Shown here piece after piece: positions 8,405-16,672 of a stretch of 26,383 nt of DNA. The stretch covers positions 1 to 26,383 of the forward strand of contig NZJA01000127.1 in the NCBI GenBank assembly GCA_002691835.1, given 5' to 3'. A model generated the notes under the pieces. The model saw nothing but the letters and a program-made list of their open reading frames with translations, had not been told where the DNA came from and did not search any database. Numbering within the stretch: position 1 is the first letter of the stretch; every line of letters starts with the position of its first letter. Source of the DNA: Planctomycetota bacterium. Lineage in GTDB: Bacteria > Planctomycetota > UBA8108 > UBA1146. The translations under genes were made by a program, and so were the position numbers.

Positions 8405-9579
8405 AACCCTGGGATCATGTCATCATCGGTGGCGGAATCATGGGAGCTTCACTGGCATACCATCTGAGCCGTCATGGAAATGATCGTATTCTTCTCATCG
8501 AAAAATCTTTCCCTGGTGCGGGATCGACCGGTAAATCTGGAGCCATTCTCAGGCAACACTATTCTCATCCAGTAACCATCGCCATGGCCCGTGAAGGCCT
8601 CGACTGGTATTCCAGGTTTGAGGAAGAACATGGAAGAACCATCTCATTCCATCGCCCAGGAATGGCATTCATTTGCACGACTGAAAACCGACCTAATCTC
8701 GAACGTAATGTCGAGCTTCAAAGAAGGCTCGGCGTTCAGACAGAAATTGTCGATGCAGCAGATCTCAGAGAACTCGAACCCGGTGGAACATTCAGAGAAG
8801 ACGAATGCGCGGCTTGGGAATCAGAGGCAGGAAATGTCCAACCAGTTCAGGCAGTGAATGAAATACTTTCACTCGCCAAAGGGCAGGGTACAGAAGTTAT
8901 CATTGGAAAAAGAGTCGTCTCTCTGATCGAAAATGGTTCACGAATTACGGGAGTCAGACTCGACGATCAGCAGGAAATCTCTGCAGGCAATGTTGTGATC
9001 TGCGCAGGCCCCTGGTCTGGACAAATGCTGCAGGAAGCAGGTGTCTCCCTTCCGCTGACAGCATTGCGCCCTGAACAAGCTTTCTTTGAACCTCCCCCTG
9101 GTACCCGTGAACGCAGACTCATCTATGGAGATCTGACTCACGGACTTTACTGGAAACCAGAATTGGCCGGTTGGACACGAGTCGGCCTCCTCGACATGGA
9201 CTCAGATGCCTTGATAAAGGACCCTGATCATTACGACGAGGGAGTCTCGCATCAGTTCATTCAAAAATGTCGTCAGAAACTCTCCCAAAGGTTACCGCAC
9301 TACGCCCATTCCCCTTCTTGGGGCGGAGTCGGCGCTCTGTACACAGTGACCCCTGATTCTCACCCCGTCATTGGCCCGGTACCCGGTCGAGAAGGAGCAT
9401 GGATCGTCAGTGGTTTCAGTGGCCATGGATTCAAAATGGCCCCCGCAGTTGCGAGAGGAGTCGCCTCCATCTTAGGATCTGCCCCCAAGGGATCTTTTGA
9501 TGCTGACTTCTTTTGCCCACTTCGTTTCGAAAAAGGCTCTCCTATCGAAGTCACCTACGGCTACGGAATACTGGGCTGA
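8401..9579 (+). CDS. FAD-dependent DAO-family oxidoreductase (amino-acid/sarcosine oxidase-like)
   Basis: Flavoenzyme of the D-amino-acid-oxidase/sarcosine-oxidase superfamily, which oxidises primary or secondary amines of amino acids. Seen: dinucleotide-binding GGGIMG (G10, G12, G15) with E34 at the end of the second strand; and the C-terminal block TPDSHPVIGPV followed by SGFSGHGFKMAP, very like monomeric sarcosine oxidase. In that enzyme a Cys next to this block binds FAD covalently (CMYT); here the position is A312 (ALYT), so FAD should be non-covalent. Length 392 is typical. The ATG overlaps the stop of the ATP-grasp gene, suggesting the two act on the same amino-acid-like compound. The exact substrate is not determinable. 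Confidence 0.87.
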   Translation: MKPWDHVIIGGGIMGASLAYHLSRHGNDRILLIEKSFPGAGSTGKSGAILRQHYSHPVTIAMAREGLDWYSRFEEEHGRTISFHRPGMAFICTTENRPNLERNVELQRRLGVQTEIVDAADLRELEPGGTFREDECAAWESEAGNVQPVQAVNEILSLAKGQGTEVIIGKRVVSLIENGSRITGVRLDDQQEISAGNVVICAGPWSGQMLQEAGVSLPLTALRPEQAFFEPPPGTRERRLIYGDLTHGLYWKPELAGWTRVGLLDMDSDALIKDPDHYDEGVSHQFIQKCRQKLSQRLPHYAHSPSWGGVGALYTVTPDSHPVIGPVPGREGAWIVSGFSGHGFKMAPAVARGVASILGSAPKGSFDADFFCPLRFEKGSPIEVTYGYGILG

Positions 9580-9608
9580 CTTGATGATGATGGCTGTTAT
9601 TATGCGGC

Positions 9609-11051
9609 ATGAATATATTTTCTTTCGCAACCATCGTCTTCTGGTTTTCCATCAGTCCATCATTCCTGACCGCGTCTGTGAAACCGGAAAATAAAGATTC
9701 TCCTCCAAACATTGTCATCATCTTCACTGATGATCAGGGCTGGGGAGACCTTTCATGCTACGGCTCGGAAGAGATTCCCACTCCGAACATTGATCGTCTG
9801 GCACAAGAGGGAAAGAAATTTACACATTTCTACACCAGCCAGCCCGTTTGCTCTGCAGCAAGAGCCTCATTATTGACTGGTTGTTATGCAAATCGTGTCA
9901 GTATTTCAGGGGCACTCGCTCCCTCTTCAAAAATCGGTCTCCATCCAGACGAACTCACCATCGCCGAAGTGGTAAAACCTCTCGGGTATGCGACGGCTTG
10001 CTATGGGAAATGGCATTTGGGTCATCACCCGCAATTCCTCCCCACTGCTCAAGGATTTGATGAATACTGCGGGATCCCCTACAGCAACGATATGTGGCCA
10101 GGGCATCCTGAGTCTCCAAAAGCTTGGCCACCATTACCATGGTATGAGCAGGATAAACCGGCACGAATCATCGAGAATCTCGACGATCAAGAGACGATTA
10201 CTGCAGAGCTGACTCGCCGTGCTGTAGATTTCATTGACCGAAACTCCGACAGTCCTTTTCTGCTATATGTCCCCCATTCCATGCCCCATGTCCCTTTGGC
10301 AACCACTCCCAAGTTTCGACAAACGAGTCGTTTTGGGCCCTACGGAGATGTGATTCGAGAGATTGATGATTCCGTTGGTCAAATTGTTACAGCGCTTGAA
10401 AAACACAAAATCCTTGATGAGACACTCGTGATTTTTACGAGTGACAACGGTCCATGGCTTTCCTATGGAGATCATGCTGGTACGACCGGAGGGTTACGCG
10501 AAGGAAAAGGAACGACATTTGAGGGTGGTGTCAGGGTTCCCTTTGTTGCCCGGTATCCAAAACTGATTCCTGCAGGGATCGTCTCGTCGACTCAATGCAT
10601 GACCATCGACATCTTGCCAACCATCGTTGAACTCACTGGAGGAAAGGCTCCTGAGAAGAAGATTGATGGGATCAGTCTCGTACCCATCCTTCAAACTCAG
10701 GACTCAATGAACTTTTCCAGTCGGCCACTCTTTTTCTGGTATCACCGAGTTCACCTGGAAGCGATGCGTTGGGAGAAGTGGAAGTTACACTTCCCTCATA
10801 ATTATCGTTCTCTAGAGGATCGCAAACCGGGGAACAATGGGATCCCGGCCAAATACAACTACCAGATAAAACAATCGATGGCTCTATACGATCTCTCCAA
10901 TGACCCCGGTGAAACGATCGATCTGAGTGAACAATACCCAGAAGTTCTTAAATCGATGCAAGAGATGGCTGAGAAAGCCCGCAAAGAATTAGGAGACCGT
11001 CTTACAAAAGTTGAGGGAGCTGAAGTTCGATTACCTGGATCTATCGATTAA
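9609..11051 (+). CDS. Exported type I sulfatase
   Basis: Formylglycine-dependent sulfatase of the alkaline-phosphatase superfamily, releasing sulfate from an ester such as a sulfated sugar. A signal peptide is likely (hydrophobic residues 3-22). Seen: metal-binding DDQGWGD (41-47); active-site sequence CSAARASLLTG (81-91) with C81 as the residue converted to formylglycine; GKWHLG (133-138); TSDNGP (277-282, D279, N280); and K300. The site is C-x-A-x-R rather than the commoner C-x-P-x-R. A maturase gene is not in this window. The start ATG lies 29 nt after the flavin oxidoreductase stop but has only a weak ribosome-binding site. A strong terminator follows, so this is the last gene of its transcript. 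Confidence 0.92.
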   Translation: MNIFSFATIVFWFSISPSFLTASVKPENKDSPPNIVIIFTDDQGWGDLSCYGSEEIPTPNIDRLAQEGKKFTHFYTSQPVCSAARASLLTGCYANRVSISGALAPSSKIGLHPDELTIAEVVKPLGYATACYGKWHLGHHPQFLPTAQGFDEYCGIPYSNDMWPGHPESPKAWPPLPWYEQDKPARIIENLDDQETITAELTRRAVDFIDRNSDSPFLLYVPHSMPHVPLATTPKFRQTSRFGPYGDVIREIDDSVGQIVTALEKHKILDETLVIFTSDNGPWLSYGDHAGTTGGLREGKGTTFEGGVRVPFVARYPKLIPAGIVSSTQCMTIDILPTIVELTGGKAPEKKIDGISLVPILQTQDSMNFSSRPLFFWYHRVHLEAMRWEKWKLHFPHNYRSLEDRKPGNNGIPAKYNYQIKQSMALYDLSNDPGETIDLSEQYPEVLKSMQEMAEKARKELGDRLTKVEGAEVRLPGSID

Positions 11052-11080
11052 GATCCATCGAAGAACCATCTCGAATTGAA

Positions 11081-11120
11081 AAGTGCCCGTGGAGATTTGA
11101 TCTCCACGGGCACTTTTTTT
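11081..11120. terminator. Strong bidirectional intrinsic terminator
   Basis: A perfect 15-bp stem (11081-11095 with 11101-11115) around a 5-nt loop TTTGA is followed by a T run to 11120 on the plus strand. Read on the minus strand the stem is preceded by the A run and followed by TTTTCAATTC. It lies between two convergent genes, the sulfatase and the minus-strand secreted protein, and can serve both. Confidence 0.95.
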
Positions 11121-11133
11121 GTCTTGGTATTCC

Positions 11134-12285
11134 TTAGAAAGAGGCAGGCCTTGGAGTAGCTTGCCCTTCATTTGGCACCCTCTTCAGAACAAACTTCTGT
11201 TCGAAATCAACTACCGCGGTTTCCCGAGTAATATCTTCACCCTGCCACCAGGCCCATTCGAAGTCGACCTTGATAGTCTTGGAATCGATCAACAACATCT
11301 TGTTAATCGTGCTGACAACAGCTCCATTCCCATAGGCAGTATCGAGGACTCTCAGCTGACAAGGAGTACCATTGCGCTCGGTGTAAGGCGAGATGTACCC
11401 ATTACAGACGAGGCCGTTGGAGCCGATTTCAGTGTAGGCAATGCGACACTTTTCGAAATCGTAGTAGAAGGTCTGAATTGAACTTTCTTTAATCAAGTCA
11501 GCCTTGAACTTTTTCGTTTCAACGACAAGGCAGGTTTCATTCGCTGCCCAATAGCCACTCTGCTCAACCCTGAGACGTTCCCCGGAAGCTGTAAAGTTAT
11601 CAGACTGCCACTCGCTAGCGAGAGCGACAAAAGGCCCCAATGCTTCTTTCAGAGGATTGACTCGAGTTCCTGTGATATTCCAGATCTGATCTAACGGTTT
11701 ACCATTGGCATTCAACTCGCTAATCACTACGTTGAAGTTGCCGTTCTTAATCGTGCGCTCGATCATCACATTGGAGCTCGCCACACCCTCTTCACTCCCT
11801 TGCCCTATCCAGCGGAAGGTATCCCCGACCACAGCGTCAAGGTACTCGTCAAAGACTGAGACACTCTCTCCAACAACAAAGTATCCATGGGATTCCAGAC
11901 GATTCTTTGTCGGATTCCATTGGATAAAGTAGGTTCCGTTACTGACTTCAGCATTATCGAAAGTCAAAGTCTCAGCAGTTCCGAACAAACCACCTGTGTT
12001 GAAATCTCTCCGATAAACGACGGTTGCCTTCACAGGTGTCCCTATGGGAAAACCTGCAAGCTCTTCGCTAAGGGCATATTCGAAATTCCATTTCCCCACG
12101 ATTCGATTCATCACCTGATTGGCAACCACCTGGTCAATGATGGATTCATCGATGATTTCTTCGACGATTTCAGCGACTGGTGCGGTTCTCGACTGGGTGA
12201 CGATGCTTCCCGGCTGGGCCAGCAAAATTCCCCCAGAAAAGATGACGAAGAGTGCCACGAGGCACTGAGTTCTCATTACGGCCAT
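11134..12285 (-). CDS. Secreted protein of unknown function with two related halves
   Basis: I do not recognise a named family with confidence; the pattern is like DUF1579/lipocalin-like beta-rich proteins. A signal peptide is visible (hydrophobic 7-22, likely cut after LLA near residue 23). After an acidic helical stretch (about 38-60) come two beta-rich segments. The first starts at VGKWNFEY (about 63-70) and the second at ASEWQSDNFT (about 222-231). Both open with a W-containing strand and contain aligned features such as FDNAEVSNGTYFIQW and SGYWAANETCLVV. The second half carries three or four cysteines. The start is the first ATG (12285) because GGGAGGGG lies just upstream; the ATG three codons later is less well spaced. 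It shares a bidirectional terminator with the sulfatase but is divergent in role. Confidence 0.8.
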   Translation of the reverse strand: MAVMRTQCLVALFVIFSGGILLAQPGSIVTQSRTAPVAEIVEEIIDESIIDQVVANQVMNRIVGKWNFEYALSEELAGFPIGTPVKATVVYRRDFNTGGLFGTAETLTFDNAEVSNGTYFIQWNPTKNRLESHGYFVVGESVSVFDEYLDAVVGDTFRWIGQGSEEGVASSNVMIERTIKNGNFNVVISELNANGKPLDQIWNITGTRVNPLKEALGPFVALASEWQSDNFTASGERLRVEQSGYWAANETCLVVETKKFKADLIKESSIQTFYYDFEKCRIAYTEIGSNGLVCNGYISPYTERNGTPCQLRVLDTAYGNGAVVSTINKMLLIDSKTIKVDFEWAWWQGEDITRETAVVDFEQKFVLKRVPNEGQATPRPASF

Positions 12286-12389
12286 GATTCCCCTCCCTGA
12301 GACCCCGTAAATCCGCGTGCCTGATCACCCGGAAGGAGCTCATTCCCTGAACAAAAGGTACACAATTCGGCTCTTTGAAGGCAACAAAG

Positions 12390-12409
12390 GAATCTGGGGA
12401 GACAGATTC
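12390..12409 (-). terminator. Possible hairpin terminator after the ATP-grasp gene
   Basis: On the minus strand GAATCTG-TCTCCC-CAGATTC forms a perfect 7-bp stem directly after the TGA stop, followed by CTTTGTT. The U tract is poor, so this is a weak candidate. Confidence 0.35.
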
Positions 12410-13270
12410 TCAGTGATCAGACTTCAGTGCTCGCAGGCATGATTCAGCGAACAGAGCTCTTGCAGGAGGACTTTGGAGCAAAAACAAGCTGGGCTCGATG
12501 AGTTCCAATTCAGCGATCATCGGCTGCCCCTGTTCATCCCTCACAGTGTCGGCACGAGCGTAGGTCGGGATTCCTGGAGCACAATCGATGGCTTGCTGAC
12601 CTATTGCCATATCTTCTGGCAATACCATTTCGCTCTCCGACACACTCTCATCTTGACCAACAAACCTAGGCGATTTGACGACACAATGGCTCCACTCTCC
12701 TCCGAGATAAACATTGGCTCGCTCTCCCCCTGATTCGACGGACGAGATGTAAGGCTGAATTAACCAATCCCTGTCTGATCCATTTTTTGAAATAAACTCT
12801 TTCGCCTGAAGAAGATCATCTACGTGAAAAAAGTGGGTTAGCCATGACCCCGCAGAGACAGCAGGTTTTATCACGAATTTCTGACAGCTCAAATCGTCAA
12901 GGCAACGAACCAAATCTTCAGGGCCTGCCCCTAAAGGAAGTAATCGTGTCGGAACAACTGGAACTCCTGCGTCTTGGAGATCGATCAGGTATCTCTTATG
13001 TAAATTCCAACGAACCATCTCTGGTGGATTGATGATTTTTACAGCATTTTCGGCACGATCGATCCACTGACGAAACAGCTGCTCTTTCCATGGGTAATCC
13101 CAGCATGACCTCAGAACAATCGCATCATATTTCGCCAGATCTTGATCGGGGTCGTCCCATGCCACCAAACTCGCATGAGCTCCCACAGACTGGAGTGCCT
13201 CTAATTGAATCTGTTCATCTAAATCTGGTTCAGGTAATTCCATACAAGTGACGATTCCGATATCAGGCAT
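12410..13270 (-). CDS. ATP-grasp ligase, DcsG-like
   Basis: ATP-grasp protein of 286 residues that resembles the DcsG-type family (O-ureido-D-serine cyclo-ligase in cycloserine biosynthesis), though homologues are widespread and mostly uncharacterised. Seen: LRSCWDYPW (53-61), NPPEMVRWNLHKRYL (81-95), AGVPVVPT (101-108), FVIKPAVSAGS (132-142, K135), GGERANVYLGGEW (181-193) and the metal-binding end ELELIEPSLF (254-263). The reading frame extends 20 codons further upstream, but the ATG at 13270 is chosen because GGAGGAAG lies just before it and because it overlaps the stop of the PLP-enzyme gene by 8 nt (ATGCCTGA). This implies translational coupling to that enzyme. The nature of the ligated product is unknown. 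Confidence 0.82.
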   Translation of the reverse strand: MPDIGIVTCMELPEPDLDEQIQLEALQSVGAHASLVAWDDPDQDLAKYDAIVLRSCWDYPWKEQLFRQWIDRAENAVKIINPPEMVRWNLHKRYLIDLQDAGVPVVPTRLLPLGAGPEDLVRCLDDLSCQKFVIKPAVSAGSWLTHFFHVDDLLQAKEFISKNGSDRDWLIQPYISSVESGGERANVYLGGEWSHCVVKSPRFVGQDESVSESEMVLPEDMAIGQQAIDCAPGIPTYARADTVRDEQGQPMIAELELIEPSLFLLQSPPARALFAESCLRALKSDH

Positions 13271-14408
13271 GGACTTCCTCCAAGACGCTTCCAAGGTCAT
13301 CGATGAGGTCTTCGAGATCCTCGACACCACAAGCGACCCGAATCAACTCATCCGTCACTCCCTGGGCAATGCGAACCTGTTTGTCGACACCGGCATGGGA
13401 AGACGATGCTGGCCGTGTGATCAGAGTTTCTACTCCTCCGAGACTTGGGGCATTTGCCATCAACCGGGTCGAAGTACAGATTCGCTGAGCATCTTCGACT
13501 CTTCCTTCAATTTCAAAGGACAGGACGCCCCCCCCTTTGCCACCCATATAGGTCTGACACAGCTCAAAATCAGGATGTTGCTCAAGAGTGGGATGATTCA
13601 CCCGTTTAACCGCCGGATGGTTTACCAAAAACTGTGCAAGACCATGAGCATTCTGACATTGCCTTTCGACCCGGAGACCCAAAGTTCTCAATCCGCGATA
13701 TAGCAGGAAACAAGCATGTGCATCGAGATGCCCTCCCAAAAGGTTGAGGCATTTTCTCACCCGATCGACCATCTGGGTACTTCCAGCGACAAGTCCTGCC
13801 GCAATATCTCCATGGCCATTTAATCCCTTCGTTGCCGAATGGACCTCTATATCAAACCCATGCTCTACGGGCCTGAATAGAATTGGCGTGGCAAAGGTCG
13901 CGTCGATCACCGTAATAATCCCGTGTGATCTGGCCCAATCGGTAATTCTTTTAAAATCTGGAATTCGACAAACCGGGTTTGATATCGCTTCACAGTAGAG
14001 AACTTTTGTTCCTGGGGGGGGTTCCTTAAGAGCTTCAGGGTCAGTCCCATCAAATCGGTGAACCTCGACTCCCCACCTCTGCAGATCTGTCGAAATAAAA
14101 CTCTCAGTTCCACCATAAAGACGGTTCTCAGCAAGTAGTCCCTCCCCCTTGCCGAGAAATGCAAGGAGTGTCGAAGTAATGGCGGCCATTCCACTGGAGG
14201 CGACGAGCGAAGTTTCTGTGCCACATACCAATGCGAGCTTCTCATGGAGACTGACATGTCCTGGAGTATTGGACATTCGAATGTATTCGCCATCGTGATA
14301 GCTGTTTCCTGGCTTTTGCTCAAAGGTCGCACTTTGAAAAATGGGTGGAACAACTGCACCACCAATACGGGGGTTGGGATCTCCACCATGGACCAAACGG
14401 GTTTGCAT
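13263..14408 (-). CDS. Cys/Met metabolism PLP-dependent enzyme (cystathionine gamma-synthase/lyase-like)
   Basis: Fold type I PLP enzyme of the Cys/Met metabolism family. Seen with the 14408 start: N-terminal TRLVHGG (3-9); LYGGT (97-101) with the ring-stacking Tyr98; IDATFATP (168-175, D169 to the pyridine nitrogen, where most members read DNTFATP); and the Schiff-base Lys K194 in HSATKG. The usual YSR..NPT block appears as YIRMSNTP, a variation. ATG at 14408 is 13 nt after GGAGG (14422-14426); a TTG at 14417 is 4 nt after it and is an equally possible start. The activity (gamma-synthase, gamma-lyase, sulfhydrylase) cannot be told apart by eye. Its stop overlaps the ATP-grasp start, so the two are co-translated. 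Confidence 0.87.
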   Translation of the reverse strand: MQTRLVHGGDPNPRIGGAVVPPIFQSATFEQKPGNSYHDGEYIRMSNTPGHVSLHEKLALVCGTETSLVASSGMAAITSTLLAFLGKGEGLLAENRLYGGTESFISTDLQRWGVEVHRFDGTDPEALKEPPPGTKVLYCEAISNPVCRIPDFKRITDWARSHGIITVIDATFATPILFRPVEHGFDIEVHSATKGLNGHGDIAAGLVAGSTQMVDRVRKCLNLLGGHLDAHACFLLYRGLRTLGLRVERQCQNAHGLAQFLVNHPAVKRVNHPTLEQHPDFELCQTYMGGKGGGVLSFEIEGRVEDAQRICTSTRLMANAPSLGGVETLITRPASSSHAGVDKQVRIAQGVTDELIRVACGVEDLEDLIDDLGSVLEEVHA

Positions 14409-14612
14409 ACCTTTCAAGATTCCTCCTTTGCTAAGGCAATGGTGAACCCATGCAGAACATCCATCCAGTCGTATGATCAAAGTCTTTCAGTACATTCAAG
14501 ATGCCCCGGAACCCGCTATAAAAAGTAAACGGAGAACCCTTGAGTCTTATGTATACTGAAAAATGCTTTTTCGAGAGCGGTAGACTCCCATCTTAAGAGG
14601 AACTGAAATCTA
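14409..14612. promoter_or_regulatory. Divergent intergenic region
   Basis: This stretch separates the minus-strand PLP-enzyme unit from the plus-strand four-gene unit and must hold promoters for both. AT-rich boxes TATAAA (14517-14522) and TATACT (14552-14557) are visible on the plus strand, but neither has a good -35 hexamer at the right distance. GGAGG for the PLP gene (14422-14426) and GAGGAA before the ATG at 14613 are the translation signals. Confidence 0.3.
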
Positions 14613-16055
14613 ATGAATTCACCGGATCTTCATTGCCTAGGGGACCTCGATCATGCGCTATCAGTCGCGAGAAGAGCCTCTGAAAAGGTCGTTGCATATC
14701 GACAATTTCTTGAGACTCATGATCAACCCTCACTAACCTCTGATTTGTGGAGCAGCATCCCTACTGTCGATAAGTCAAATTATCTTTTGAAGCATCCTTT
14801 CGATGACCTTCTTGCAGATGACTTTTCTGAGGCTTTCACCATCTTTAGCTCTTCAGGCTCTTCAGGGAGGCCGTTTTATTGGCCACAACTCAAGGGCCAT
14901 CAATCGGAGTCGGCGGGACGTCTTCTGCAATTTCTTGAGCAGACTTACAGAATCAATGAGCACTCCACCATGGCCATCGTTGGGCTGGCTCTTGGAAGCT
15001 GGATAGGTGGGGAGCACTTTTCATGGGCACTGAAAAGCCTCGCGGTTCAAACACCCTATCCATTTGCAGTCTTCACACCCGGAAGCCAGCATGATGAAAT
15101 CATTCAAATGATCAAATCCGCTGGAAGATTCGTCGATCGGATTCTGCTGGTCTTGTGCCCCTCCGCAATCGGCCACCTGAGACTTCGCGCAGATCAGTTG
15201 GGCATGTCATTGCCCCACGAAAAACTGAGATATCTCGTCATCGGAGAGCCATTCCCTGAAGCCGTTCGTCAAGAATTGCAACAACTCTCCAATGCACCGC
15301 AGGAGGAACCGGTCATGCTTTCCGTATTCGGAAGCGCGGACACAGGGGTTCTGGGATTTGAATCTCCGGCTTCTGCATTGATTCGAGGAATTTGTCATCA
15401 AGACCGGAACCTTGCGCAACAACTCGGATTTTCGAGTGGAATCCCCCACCTCTTCCACCACGCTGATCCATCAGCATTCATGGAAACCATCGATGGAGAA
15501 CTATGTGTCACGCGCTGGCAGGGGATTCCCCTGGTCAGATACAACCTCCACGACTCCGCCCAGATTTTATCCTGGCAAGGCATCATTGAAGTGCTTCGCG
15601 AAAATCAGCACCCTGCTGGAGAGGCATTGGCTCCCACCATTGGAACACTGCCCGACATTGTTGCCGTGATGGGTCGATCGGACAGTTGCCTCACTCTGAC
15701 CGGGACCAACATAACCGAATCGATGCTCGATGAAGCGATCCGCTCACCGAAGCTGTCTGAATGGCTTTCGGGAAATTATCGTGCTGAAGTCGTTCTCTCA
15801 AACGGAAGACAGCGACTTCAGCTGCAACTGGAGTCCAAGACAGAGGTGATCCCCTCCGGTGACCTGATCGATCAAATCTACAATATCCTGATAGAAACTC
15901 TCGGGACTGCCCAACCGGAGTTTCTCGACGATTGGAAAAATATTTATCAACGCTGGGATTCGGATCCTGAACTTCGGATTCTGGATCTCAAGTTTGCACC
16001 ATGGCCCCAGCTTTCAGAAGATCAGGGGATCAAACACCGAGGTGTACAAGCATGA
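14613..16055 (+). CDS. PaaK-like adenylate-forming domain protein, divergent
   Basis: Resembles the phenylacetate-CoA ligase (PaaK)/LuxE part of the adenylate-forming superfamily. Seen: phosphate loop FSSSGSSGRPF (78-88); MLSVFGSADTG (235-245), the position of the YGxTE-type motif; LVRYNLHD (307-314, R309, D314), the usual RYxxxD block; and GRSDSCLTLTGTNI near 350, like the GRxxD hinge. The C-terminal end has no recognisable sGK motif with the adenylation lysine; the second PaaK-like protein of this unit has one. It may therefore be a partial enzyme, a transferase, or use another lysine. It is first in a unit whose later genes overlap or abut; its TGA overlaps the next ATG (ATGA). Substrate unknown. 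Confidence 0.75.
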   Translation: MNSPDLHCLGDLDHALSVARRASEKVVAYRQFLETHDQPSLTSDLWSSIPTVDKSNYLLKHPFDDLLADDFSEAFTIFSSSGSSGRPFYWPQLKGHQSESAGRLLQFLEQTYRINEHSTMAIVGLALGSWIGGEHFSWALKSLAVQTPYPFAVFTPGSQHDEIIQMIKSAGRFVDRILLVLCPSAIGHLRLRADQLGMSLPHEKLRYLVIGEPFPEAVRQELQQLSNAPQEEPVMLSVFGSADTGVLGFESPASALIRGICHQDRNLAQQLGFSSGIPHLFHHADPSAFMETIDGELCVTRWQGIPLVRYNLHDSAQILSWQGIIEVLRENQHPAGEALAPTIGTLPDIVAVMGRSDSCLTLTGTNITESMLDEAIRSPKLSEWLSGNYRAEVVLSNGRQRLQLQLESKTEVIPSGDLIDQIYNILIETLGTAQPEFLDDWKNIYQRWDSDPELRILDLKFAPWPQLSEDQGIKHRGVQA

Positions 16056-16672
16056 TCGAAAAACCGAAATCTGAGCCTGATCCATCCGGTGCAAAAACAC
16101 CATTGAAGCCGGATTGGGTTCAATCCCTCACAGGATCTCTGGGAAATCGACTCGCCTTTGTTTGGGGTTTCATGGAGGCGTCGGTGTTTTTCATCGTTCC
16201 AGACATGATCCTGAGTGCTTCCGCGATCTTCGATAGACGGGCGGCTTTGAAGCAGACTGCACTGGCCGTTGGAGGTGCACTGATCGGCGGAGCCCTGATC
16301 TATGTCATGGCCCAACAGTTCCCAGAAGAAACCCATGAAATGGTGTCAGGCATCCCATTCGTGGGCGAAAAGATGTTTGATACGGTCCGTGAAGATCTCA
16401 CCCAGGATGGCGCTGTCGCCATGCTCTACGGGCCGACTTCAGGGATTCCCTACAAAATTTACGCATCGGAAGCCCCACCACTTGTTCCGATCTCGGTATT
16501 CCTGTTGATGACCATCCCTGCACGACTGATGAGGCTTTTGATTTCTGTCTTCATGTTTTCAGTTTTTGGGTATCTCTTTCGCTCACAAATCGAAAACCAC
16601 CCCAAAAGAGCTATGGCCTGTCATGGAATCTATTGGATTGGCATCTACGCCTATTACTGGAGCGTGATTTGA
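16052..16672 (+). CDS. Small integral membrane protein, possibly DedA/VTT-like
   Basis: A 206-residue membrane protein. After a polar N-terminus of about 30 residues there are hydrophobic segments near 40-60, 70-90, 145-165 and 180-200. The block GPTSGIPYKIYA (about 129-140) in a loop, and the early WGFMEASVFFIVPD, resemble the VTT/DedA (YqaA-like) family of membrane proteins linked to lipid or polyprenyl-phosphate handling; I cannot prove membership. The ATG at 16052 is chosen because it overlaps the previous stop (ATGA), although the frame is open further upstream. Its TGA overlaps a TTG start of the next gene. Its position between an adenylate-forming protein and a CDP-alcohol-transferase-like protein suggests a lipid-related role, which is inference. 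Confidence 0.65.
   Translation: MIEKPKSEPDPSGAKTPLKPDWVQSLTGSLGNRLAFVWGFMEASVFFIVPDMILSASAIFDRRAALKQTALAVGGALIGGALIYVMAQQFPEETHEMVSGIPFVGEKMFDTVREDLTQDGAVAMLYGPTSGIPYKIYASEAPPLVPISVFLLMTIPARLMRLLISVFMFSVFGYLFRSQIENHPKRAMACHGIYWIGIYAYYWSVI

Noticed and set aside
12410..14408. Cycloserine biosynthesis cluster
   Set aside because: Only a DcsG-like protein is present; the PLP enzyme is of a different fold type and the other cluster genes are missing.
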